A DNA stretch of 64,000 nucleotides from Vandiemenella viatica (taxonomy: Eukaryota > Arthropoda > Insecta > Orthoptera > Morabidae), in assembly GCA_031002005.1 (NCBI GenBank), contig CM061921.1:123596597-123660596 (forward strand), in the 5' to 3' direction. The notes under the pieces were generated by a model. It had not been told where the DNA came from. It made no database searches and saw nothing but the letters and a program-made list of their open reading frames with translations. Shown here one piece after another: positions 10,004 to 18,999 of the stretch (the first letter of the stretch is position 1; every line of letters begins with the position of its first letter). A program made the position numbers and the translations under genes.

Positions 10004-11129
10004 CTTTCGAAATATGAATGATTGCAAGAGTTTCTATGAAGCATTGATATTAAATAAATGGTGAAATTTTATTTCAGTGGAAACCAGATGATCCAGCAGA
10101 AAATTTCATTTTATGTTATATTTGATATGTTAATGCTATGCCATTGAATTATTTTATTTTAGTCCTGCAACGGAGATGGATGCAGTTTGAAAATCATACT
10201 ATGTGATGTATTGTGTTGATTCATGTTCAAATCGACGTTGAAAAATCATTTTGTTTGTCAATGGTGGAAATATGATGTGGCGATTGTCTTTCATTCGATA
10301 TGTTGTTGTGTTGTTGAAATATGATTTTTGGTTTTCTTTCGATTGTGATGTGGTTTTGTCGAATTTTGGTAGTGAATGGTAATGGATCTGTTGAGACGAT
10401 TTCTCGAGACTGGTGTGTAATGGTAAGATTGTTTCGTCGATTCAGCGTTGAAAAACGGCATGTTTGATTTTTGAATGTCTTCTGGGACGGCTATTACTTT
10501 TTATCTTTTTCGTATCTTGCTTATTCGTGTTTTATGTGTGCTGACGTGTCGACAGAATATTCATTGTGATTTACCTGTGGTATCGGGAGTAAAATTACGT
10601 TTGCTGGAAATCATATGTCACGAGAAGTGTTACTGCACGTATGTGTTTTTAAGTTGATGGTTGATTTTAAATTAAAGCGGGCTGACATCTATTTTTGGTT
10701 TGATTTCTTTCCATATGATCACTAAGATCTCGCGTTATGCTGAAATTTTTTCTAATTGTTTTTTTAAAACAAATTCAAGGACTATTAATACGTGATTTAT
10801 GTGCGCAAAGGTAAGTTCAGTGATTGAATTTTTAATGTCTTGTGGGGATATGCGGAGGCTGGTCTCAGTTCATTTTCTTTGATACCGTTGTGTGATCGAA
10901 ATTTCTATTGATTCTGATGATCCAGTTGCTTGTTTAAGTTGTCTATTTTATTTCCTTGTGGTATTCGCGGAGTTCTCGTGGAGATTGAATTACGGGGGGC
11001 CGTAAAGATAATTTAAAGGGAGGTTTGACTAACTTTTATGGCGTAAACGATTCTCTAAATTAACAATGCTTTCAAATGCGATTGCTAAAAGTTGAATTGA
11101 ATGCTGCTCCGGAGTGGAAAGTTTATTAA
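10004..11129. other. 5' untranslated interior of inner LTR element
   Basis: About 1.1 kb between primer site and gag-like ORF, rich in TG and TTTT, with no convincing ORF. A long leader is common in insect Ty3-type elements. Confidence 0.5.
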
Positions 11130-12279
11130 ATGGCACAAAGTTTGAATCAAACGGAGTTAGGAAATCTTGACGTAGCGATGGAAGGAAATAACGCGAATTT
11201 GATAGATAACTCCGCGATCGTGAATTTTGAACAAACTCCTAGTGAAGCGGATAGTATAGTTTGCGCTCCAATTAGTGATTCCCGGGACGAAACAGTGAAC
11301 CCATTGCAAAGCAAGCAGGACGTAATTCTAGCGCCTCCGCTAAATGATTTAGGTATTTCCCAGATTTTGGGGATGTTACAACACATGAATGAGAACCTCA
11401 CTGCCCAAATGAACGAAAAATTTACTGCCCAAAGAACGCAAATAAACCAAATGAACGAAAAATTTGCTGCTATTAGCGACCAGCATGAAAAATCCACAGC
11501 GGAAATGAACGAAACGTTACTGCCCAAATAACGGGAGTGAATGAAAACGTCACTGCCCAAATGAACGAAAAGTTTACTGCTATTAGCGACCAGCATGAAA
11601 AATCCACAGCGGAAATGAATGAAACGTTTTGCGGCCCATAGAGCGGAAATAAATGAAAAACTTACTGCTCTTAGCGACCAGCAAGAAATATCCAAAGAGC
11701 AAATGAAAGAAATAAATGAAAAAATTGACACAAAGCTGGATGACTTCGGGAATAAACAGGTTGAAATAATGGGACAATTTAAAGGAGATTTGCGGAAAGA
11801 AGTATCGGAAATGGTTAATGGCCGGGTCGAGGACATTACAATCCTCTGTAATGAGTGAAGTAAAGATTCTCAAGATGGAATCACAAGCAAGAATCAAAGG
11901 ACAAGAAAGGCTGGAAAAGATCAGCAAAGGTATTGAACAGAACTTGTGTGAAACAAACAGAAAATTAGGGGACTTGGCCAATAGCACAGAAGAACGGGCG
12001 ATAGCGATCGAAACGCAAATGAGTAAAATTCACGCCGAGGTCGACAGGAATACGGATACGTGTGAAAAACGGAAACGGGATATGGAAAAGGCAATTGGGG
12101 AATGCAAGAAAAATCATTCTTCCCTCAGAGAAGATGTGCGGAGCATCCAGGAAGAGGTTACCGCTTTAAGTAATCGCACAATAGAGCCAGGCAGAAAATG
12201 GTTGAAACTGAGAGGAAACAGGAAGACCGCGTGTTGTGAAGATAACAGTTTTGCATTTTTCAACTACCGAATCAACTAA
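11130..12279 (+). pseudogene. gag-like coiled-coil protein, frameshifted
   Basis: The first frame 11130-11531 starts MAQSLNQTELGNLDVAMEGN, has an acidic N-terminus and passes into a coiled coil (MLQHMNENLTAQMNEKFTAQ). It stops after a tandem duplication throws it out of frame. Frame 11619-11858 (EINEKLTALSDQQEISKEQ) and frame 11818-12279 (TQMSKIHAEVDRNTDTCEKR) carry the coiled coil on. A start at 11130 follows an AAATGG context. Such Gln/Glu/Lys coiled coils precede the capsid region of some insect retroelement gag proteins; no capsid or zinc knuckle follows here. The antisense frame 11147-11836 is a shadow. Confidence 0.6.
11451..11626 (+). repeat. about 110-bp tandem duplication in gag
   Basis: The block from ATGAACGAAAAATTTGC through GAAATGAACGAAACG (about 11451-11516) recurs almost unchanged at about 11561-11626. 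The offset is about 110 bp, not a multiple of three, which coincides with loss of the reading frame. Confidence 0.8.
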
Positions 12280-13124
12280 AATCAGGATGGTGGAGGAAAT
12301 CAAGTCCATCCGGCAACAGCTATGCACTATCACTCCCAAACCAGGAAAAAGAAGAATCAGAAAATAAAACCATGGTTATATGGATATGGGGAAAGAGGAT
12401 ATTTGAAATATGTAAAATTTCTGCAAGTGCAAGGAACATTTGATGTGGTGCCAGAAGATTTGAATACTTTTGCATATCGGACGGAATGGTAAATGTTGGG
12501 ATACACTCCAGGCTAGAACACCGCAGGGGGTATGGGCTAACGATCCAAAAGGTCTTTCACAGTGAGCTAAAAGGAATTCCCGGCTTGACTGCAGTGCCAG
12601 AACATATGTTTCGCCAGAATGTTTGTGTAGACATAGGGACAACAAGTGACCAACAAAACCGTAACAGATCGTTGATTGTCGATGAACAGATATGTTTGAT
12701 GCATCGAATGATTTTTAGTATCGATGCGCGTGAGAGCACAAATTTTGATTGCGAAAAATGGATTCAAAGATTACATGGCCGTTTAAAATATTAATTAGAT
12801 GACGGAGCCAGTTTTGAAATTCCAGATTTATGAAAATGACCGTGCAAGATTTTGGTTTAAGTTTGTTGTAAGTGAAATGTAAATGCAGTACAGATGGTAA
12901 TTTTAAATTGATAAGGTAAAGATATTTTAGTCTAAGAATGACATTTTAGTTTGTTTGTAGAAAAAATTTCAAACATATGACGAGCGGCAACAATAATAAT
13001 ACAACCCTAGAGTGAAAATGCAACGTTGATTGTTTATTAATATAAACCTTCCATACGCAGCAAAAGCTATTATAAAAATAATAATAATAATAATCCTCAG
13101 AGAAATTGTTAGAAGTGGGCGCCA
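12280..13124 (+). other. 3' interior of inner LTR element, unrecognised
   Basis: A plus-strand frame at 12486-12794 (102 codons, with GLTIQKVFHSELKGIPGL) has no motif I recognise. It could be an env or pol scrap or chance. An ATA microsatellite lies at about 13073-13096. Just before LTR2 is AGAAGTGGGCGCCA, which may serve as a short purine tract. Confidence 0.35.
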
Positions 13125-14105
13125 TGTTGTAACGTCTACCTTGGGGACGTTTACTTTTGGGTCGTACTGTTTTATCATTAGCAAAATTATCAATTTGGAA
13201 TATCAAAAGTCATACTTAATCTTCAGCTCATCACATGAAATATTATTGTAATGAATAGGAAAACTGAAAATTGGGTGTACAATTTATTATTGTGAAATTA
13301 GTCAAACATGAAGTTTGTTTTTATTCTGAGGTTAACAATATACATTGAATATCAAACAGCTAGAGCAAAATCTCAGGGTCATTGCAAAATCTCAGGGTCA
13401 TTACTGGGAGGAACGATTGCATGAGCTTCCGTCCGGGCCGTAGCTTTTACCATTGTTCACAGCCCAGGTCAGCGACCAGACCAGCGCCACATGCAGTCTT
13501 TCAGCTTCCTAGAACGCACCGCGTGATGGCAGCGTCCCCAGGTGCCGACTCGTACTCCGCGAAAATCACTTCGGCTGTACTAGATGAAGATCTGCACCAG
13601 AATGTCTCGTCGTCCGTCCTTCTCCTCCGAGCAAGACTCTGTACTTGTCGTAATGCGATGTCGGGTCCGGCTCTTGGCGAATCACCGCAATCCGCGCCAA
13701 AGGAACAGCGTCACATTGGCCCAGAACAGACAAGAAAAAATACCAACACGGCAATAAATTGAGGCGGCTTCTCTATTGGCTGGATCGTCTTCCCCTACTC
13801 TCATAAAGCACTCATTTACTAGGAAACGTCACTAAGGTTTATTTTTGCTAGTCCGCGCCAGTTTTCGGCGGGAACTTTCCGAAACGTGCGAAAATAGAAA
13901 GCGGGTCTCAGTTATTTATGGGGGTTATAAATCCGCTTTATGTCCACGTTGAGAAGGACGTTGTCAGCACCCCCCAAGGTGCGTGTAAATCTGGACGCTT
14001 TAGTTCCGTCACGTTTCTGTTCGTTGACACGACGCATCGGCAATATTCACACATACCGTGGGATCACTTAGTGCCTAATGGCACTGTACCTTTTAATTCA
14101 TTACA
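13125..14105 (+). repeat. 3' LTR, truncated
   Basis: It matches 8655-9645 with only about six substitutions and three short length differences. It breaks at ATTACA (14100-14105), so about the last 340 bases of the LTR, including one arm of the terminal inverted repeat, are missing. Confidence 0.85.
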
Positions 14106-14761
14106 CTGTTTATCATTGTATTTTCAGAAAGGTTCGATGGCTGCCCTTCCCTAGGATTTTTAGGCTCCTGCATATTTAAAGAGTTGCAGAAAGTAATACA
14201 ATCTACTAATACGTCGGTTACCTACAGGTGGGCTATTAACTTTGAATCCAAAACTAACACTGAATCAAAAGCAACGACTTTTTAGTTCATATAAGTTTAT
14301 TCATTTTGTCTAAACTGCATTAAGATAATTCTCATGGAAGCCTGCACAGTTATATTTGCTCTATCGGAAATCCAGCGTCTATTAGTTTATTATATGAATG
14401 ATATATCAGGTCAATAAAGTAATGGAATATTTCAAAATTATGATCTATAAATTGTCATACAACCAAAGTTTCGTATTGTATCATAATTTGAACCACTTTA
14501 GTTCAGTATAAAAAATCACTTATCTTTATAACCTACAACTGCATGCGTCATTTGTTGACGTAGCAAGCCAAGCCAGCCGCCGGAGCAGGCAAAGGTACTA
14601 CTTGATCGGTAAACAGTTGTCCGCAGTCTGCGATGTTTACGACGAGTAGTTAGGATGGTGCTGCCATATATTTGTTGTTAGGTTCCCATAGAATACTCTT
14701 CTTTACCGACGAGCTTTGGTTAGTCGCTGGATGTCGTGATAACTTGTATTTTTATTAGTTA
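14106..14761. other. 5' interior of outer LTR element
   Basis: Between the truncated inner LTR and the outer element's primer site. No coding domain is visible on either strand. Confidence 0.4.
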
Positions 14762-14765
14762 CTGC

Positions 14766-14783
14766 ATGTCCTCTCGGTCGCCA
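14766..14783 (-). other. primer-binding site of outer element, tRNA-Arg-like
   Basis: On the minus strand TGGCGACCGAGAGGAC starts at the base next to the LTR. It resembles the tRNA-Arg primer sites of 412/mdg1-type elements with a small deletion. Confidence 0.5.
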
Positions 14784-15105
14784 TGTCGTATTTTAATACG
14801 ATTATTGTCATCGTATTTTGATGTGTTATCGTCGTGTTGCTATTCTAATAAATATTCTTCCCAAGTCTTGGGTCGAAACTTGAAAATAACCTTTCATTTA
14901 ATTCATCGGCCTTTATTTCCTTTATACTTTACTAATTCGTATCCGAAGATTACGAAGGTCCTCTATAAGCAGCAACTAAGTATCTTCAACCCCAAACGTT
15001 CACACTCAACCTTCTTGCTCGCCCGCTGGTTCTTGTTACCCTGTTGTTTCCCTAGCAACTAACTCCTTTTTTTTTTCCTTTATAACTTCTGAATGTTATG
15101 CCACA
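14784..15105 (-). repeat. 5' LTR of the outer element
   Basis: Second copy of the about 320-bp repeat at 3300-3617, same orientation. On the minus strand it begins TGTGGCATAACATTC and ends TACGACA, with the primer site on its inner edge and TAGT on its outer edge. Confidence 0.75.
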
Positions 15106-15109
15106 TAGT

Positions 15110-15732
15110 GTTACAGTGGAACGAAGACTGCATGTACAAAATGCACTACCAGCCATTACGCGGTCTGCGTTCTTTGTCGATATCTCGGGTTGCTTAGTAA
15201 ACGATATCAAAAATACAAACGGCACGATTTTAATATCAACGAGACTCAGCATTAAATAAGCAGTCCTGCATAAATTACATCAAAATTCATAATGACCCAT
15301 CCAAAAAGACAACAAGGAACACAACGATGTTACATGCGACATCAAGAACTTCCAACACCGGGCAAAATCAGCATAAATAATTTCTTAATTATTACCATGC
15401 ATTAAAATCCAAAACACTGACTCTACATCTACTGTTTTGAAATTGATCATTGCTAGTTGCAAGTGAGCAAAATATTTACTTGAAAACAATTCCTTAAAAT
15501 TTAACATCAATGCAACAATTTAAATTTTAATTGATGGCAAAACAACAAAATCTTAGATCTTCTGAAATTGAATTTTAAATCAAGGATTGACAAAGTAAAA
15601 TTAGAAACAAAATAATTTCTATTCTAGAAAATAAGAAAATAATTGACAAAGAACACATCCATGGATTTTTTTAAGACTTGAAAAATTTCCCGATAATTAA
15701 ATAATTTCAATTTTGGGGAATTAATTAATATC
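15110..15732. other. AT-rich stretch, nothing recognised
   Basis: No ORF with a motif, no inverted repeat and no tRNA-like segment noted. Confidence 0.4.
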
Positions 15733-15845
15733 CCACGTTGTACAAGCCATATTGCGTCTTGCAACGTGCTGGAGACCAAACGTTTTTGCGCCATATTGTA
15801 TCGTCTTACAACGAGTTATCCCCAGCGTTGGGCTTCATATTGTAA
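15733..15845 (-). repeat. three about 44-bp units resembling LTR-end/primer-site junctions
   Basis: CATATTG recurs at 15749, 15792 and 15836. On the minus strand each unit reads as an ACAATA- or GCAATA-like end followed by a TGG-rich, tRNA-Lys-primer-like stretch: TGAAGCCCAACGCTGGGG, TGGCGCAAAAACGTTTGG, TGGCTTGTACAACGTGGG. Each unit also has ACGTTG and CAACG blocks that could pair as a hairpin. Confidence 0.6.
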
Positions 15846-16324
15846 TGGACCACAGTATGAAAGGGGGGAGTAGCCATTACGTTGAAATTTTACTAAGACG
15901 ATTAATATTAATTTGCTAATTTATTGAACCAGAATCTTTAATGCTGCAAGAATTACAGGTAAATAAAATATTGAACTTATTTTATCTTCTGGCTTATACA
16001 CTGTCGGGGTATATTTAATTTTAACGTTAAGCACAAGATATTCAAAAACAAGCAAGCAATACACGGGGCTTACAATTTGCCAGATAAATGCAAACATTAA
16101 TAAATTTAAGTATTTTAGATATTTGCAAAGTGAATATAAAATAATGTGGCATCACAAGCCAACAGATTAAAGTTACACATTTTACAAAAATTCCCAGGGC
16201 CGCCAATTAAGGTGAAAACATCATTTGAATTACGTTATGATGAGCAAAATGCTTAAAAGTTCAATATTGGGGAATATGGAATATTAGCTAGCTCAGCAAT
16301 ATTTTCATGATCAGAGCAGAGAGT

Positions 16325-16985
16325 CTATTCACAGGGATCGCGTACGGGCCTCGTCAAAAACCCGTGGAACCAATCACCTTGCGTCGGTACATTACGTTGT
16401 TGCAACTGCTTGAAGAATTGCGACGCGCCGTGTCGAAGTAGGATGCAGATCCGCGGATAGCCCATCCGCGCTAATGCATAAGCGGTGATGGCCTCTTCGA
16501 GATAAGACACTATGGCTCCGACAACGCATTAGCCAAAAAGCGTCTATCTTCAACCATGGACGAACAGCTAGTCGAATGTGTCGGATCACACGACTGCACT
16601 CCAGCTCGTCTGGACAGCAAGTCTCAAGTGATGGCGTCTTTTCTGCCGCCACGAAGAAATCAGCTTTCCCTCTACCAGCACATGGATTAGAAGCCTTTCA
16701 TCAACAAATGTAGACCCTGTGGCTATACACGATTGGAGAAACGACGTATTCCACAATCACGTGTGTCGCGGCGTTGCTACCATTCGCCGGGTCGGTTTTG
16801 CGCGCATTTTCTGTGACCTTGCGCCCTCAGCCAAGAGCCGAGGCACATTGCCCTCGCCAAGCTAACGGCATCTCTCCACCCTCCACCGGTCGCTTCCATT
16901 GTTTACGGGTCGTCTGGCTGCCACCAGCGTCCAGCGTCCAGCATTGTCCGGGTATATTAATTTTCAAAACTGCCAGAGAGTGCTA
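16325..16985. other. GC-rich island, unrecognised
   Basis: Sequence here is clearly richer in G and C than either flank and has sharp edges near 16320 and 16985. Minus-strand frame 16392-16652 (86 codons) and plus-strand frame 16774-16986 (70 codons) show no known motif. It may be part of a repeat family with different base composition or a horizontally acquired fragment. I see no terminal repeats. Confidence 0.4.
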
Positions 16986-17492
16986 ACATTTTCACCGTTT
17001 AATTCTTTCCTAACAGCAATCTTGCAATAAACTAAAATTATACAATAATAAATTCGGCCACCCGGGCTTAATACACACAATTACCTATGAGTTGATTAGC
17101 CCTACACAATTTATATATTTGAATAAAGTAAAAATAATTAATCAGAATATTAATTATGAATATCTTAATATTTATTGGGGGATGACGCTGTCATACCACA
17201 CAATGAAAACACATTTGAACCAAAGGTGATACGATTAACTTAAAATCGTCTTCATACGTCTTTCGCCCCCATGTAGACAGCATTCCCAGATGTACTATAC
17301 CTTTTATCTCTACAGGTTTCTTTCAGGCAATTTTGTTGGGTTGTTCTGATTTATGCTAGCATAACTGACAGGTAAAATTAGATCTTACCGGCTGTCTACC
17401 ATAACATTTGTTTTAAACAACCTATCAGGCAGGAATCAGGATTGAATTCTTCCTAATTATATTGATTACTGTGTGTCTCACTACTGTATTTA

Positions 17493-17493
<1 letters not shown>

Positions 17494-17529
<36 letters not shown>
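17494..17529 (+). repeat. 36-base poly-A run
   Basis: An uninterrupted A run. It may be the tail of a retroposed sequence lying to its left, but I see no element body or target duplication. Confidence 0.9.
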
Positions 17530-17530
<1 letters not shown>

Positions 17531-17869
17531 AATTACAGTTAAGTTGTTACTTACATGATGAAACGATAGTCAACAACGCATTAGAAAAAAGGCTTGCTAG
17601 AGAAAGAAAGGTTTAACAAAACTATACATAGTAATACCTTTTGTGATGAGTTAATGCAGAATTCAGTAATATACTCTATGTGTAGAGTAGAGAAATGTTT
17701 TTGCAATAATAGAATAGGTCCTGTGAACTACAACTGGCCCTTTTTTTCCCATCCTGCAATGAAAACTATGGATGCTGGGTGTTACGTTGACGAAATATTT
17801 TTGTTTATTTTCACTAAACATTCGACTCTGTACCACACAATCGAATTTTAGCGAACATTCGAGTGTACG

Positions 17870-18960
17870 GTATATCGGATCACATTTGTGAATGGATACG
17901 AGATTTTGTAACTGGTCGGTCGCAGTTCGTCATCATGGATGGAGAAGCCTCTTCTAATGTATTGTACCTATTAAATCAGGCGACCCACAAAGATGTGTAA
18001 TAGGTTCACTTTTTTTGTTGTTTTTTATATACGATCTTGGTCACAATCTTAATAGCAGTTTGATTTGTGTCTTTGATGATGCAGTCATTTAAAGGGATGT
18101 ATGGAATTCTGCCAACTGCTTAAAAATTCAACGAGACCTGGATGTTATTTCGACATTGTGTGACAATTGCAAAAAGTACAAGACAATGCGCATAGCTAAC
18201 AAAAAATTCGTTTTTTCAGGAATGCAAGTGAACAGTTCTGTTATTGACATGGTTGATTCCACGAAGTATTTTGGCGCAACAATACAACCGAGCGGGGCGG
18301 TGTAACGGTTAGCGTTCTCGCCTCGCATTCGGGAGGACGGCGGTTGGAATCCCCAGATTTGGGTTTTCCATGGTTTCCCAAATCACTCCAGGCAAATGCC
18401 GGGATGCTTCCTTCAATAGGCCATGGCCGAATTCCTTCCCATTCCTTGCACCCATCCTTTACCCCCATCCTTTCCCGACTCTAAAGACCTCGATGTTAAA
18501 AAGAGACGTAAAGCAGTTAAAAAAAAAAGCAACAATACAATGCAACATGAAATGGGACCAGCACATAACTTGGGTTGTTGGTAGAGCTAATATTAGGCTG
18601 TGATTCACATGTCGAAGTTTGAAGAATTGAAAGGCTTATACAAGGAGATAGCGTACAAAACCCTAGGGGTTATGCGGTTTGGAATCCGCACCGTAAGGGA
18701 CTGATTGATAGTATAGAGAAGTGACGCTACTTGTCGCAGCCTTCGCGAAAGCATCACTGAAATGTTACATATACATGTCTGCCAGACAGACGACATTGGT
18801 TTCGATTGAATTTATTGGGTGCGATAACACCCTTGATTTGCGAGTGGGGAACCATACGAAAGCTCATCTTCGTCTCCAAATAAATAGAATAGTGGAGAAG
18901 ATCTCCTTAAATTGTGTAAAATCATGTTTGTTTGCTTGGTAAAGGAGCTTCAAGCTGTGA
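17870..18960 (+). pseudogene. CR1/L2-like LINE RT fragment split by a SINE
   Basis: Plus-strand reading gives ISDHICEWIRDFVTGRSQFV (the SGYL-type region before the RT palm), a degenerate LGPL-like block, VFDDAVI in place of the FADD box, IQRDLDVISTLCDN, and DSTKYFGATIQ just before the SINE. After the SINE the reading resumes with CNMKWDQHITWVVGRANIRL and ELKGLYKEIAYKTLG. This is the C-terminal third of a CR1/L2-type LINE. Many stops show it is dead. The upstream half is missing, the usual 5' truncation. Confidence 0.8.
18288..18528 (+). mobile_element. SINE family A, full length, inside LINE
   Basis: It begins CCGAGCGGGGCGGTGTAACG with a tRNA-like head: A box near GTGTAACGGTTAGC and a degenerate B box GGTTGGAATCCC. 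The body contains TTTTCCATGGTTTCCCAAAT, GGCAAATGCCGGGATG and CCATGGCCGAATTCCTTCCC, and the tail is poly-A. It is flanked by the 12-bp duplication GCAACAATACAA at 18276-18287 and 18529-18540. RNA polymerase III transcription and LINE-driven insertion are known for such elements. Confidence 0.92.
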
Positions 18961-18999
18961 TAACCTTAATGGGCAATATTGTTTCTGATTCCCATCTGT

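Larger units (their letters stand above)
8655..14105 (+). mobile_element. LTR retrotransposon with tRNA-Lys-type primer site, internally deleted
   Basis: LTR1 (8655-9984) and LTR2 (13125-14105, truncated) are nearly identical. Directly after LTR1 is a primer-binding-like site. The interior (9985-13124, about 3.1 kb) carries broken gag-like frames and no protease, RT, RNase H or integrase that I can see, so pol is missing. The LTR starts TGTTGTAACG and ends CGTTACAACA, like several insect Ty3-type families primed by tRNA-Lys. The near identity of the LTRs points to recent insertion despite the dead interior, which suggests a non-autonomous or already defective copy that moved with help. Confidence 0.8.
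3296..15109 (-). mobile_element. outer LTR retroelement with nested LINE and LTR insertions
   Basis: Two related about 320-bp repeats in the same orientation (3300-3617 and 14784-15105) begin TG and end CA and are flanked on their outer sides by the same four bases, TAGT (3296-3299 and 15106-15109). A primer-binding-like sequence abuts the inner edge of the right copy on the minus strand, and a purine tract abuts the inner edge of the left copy. These four signs together define one minus-strand LTR element. Its own interior survives only as about 3618-4590 and 14106-14783 and shows no coding domain, so it was either a short non-autonomous element or lost its genes. The rest of the span is a LINE and a second LTR element inserted later. 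Confidence 0.75.

Noticed and set aside
11147..11836. 229-codon minus-strand open frame
   Set aside because: Antisense shadow of the gag-like coiled coil; its Ser/Phe/Ile repeats are the complement of the plus-strand repeats.
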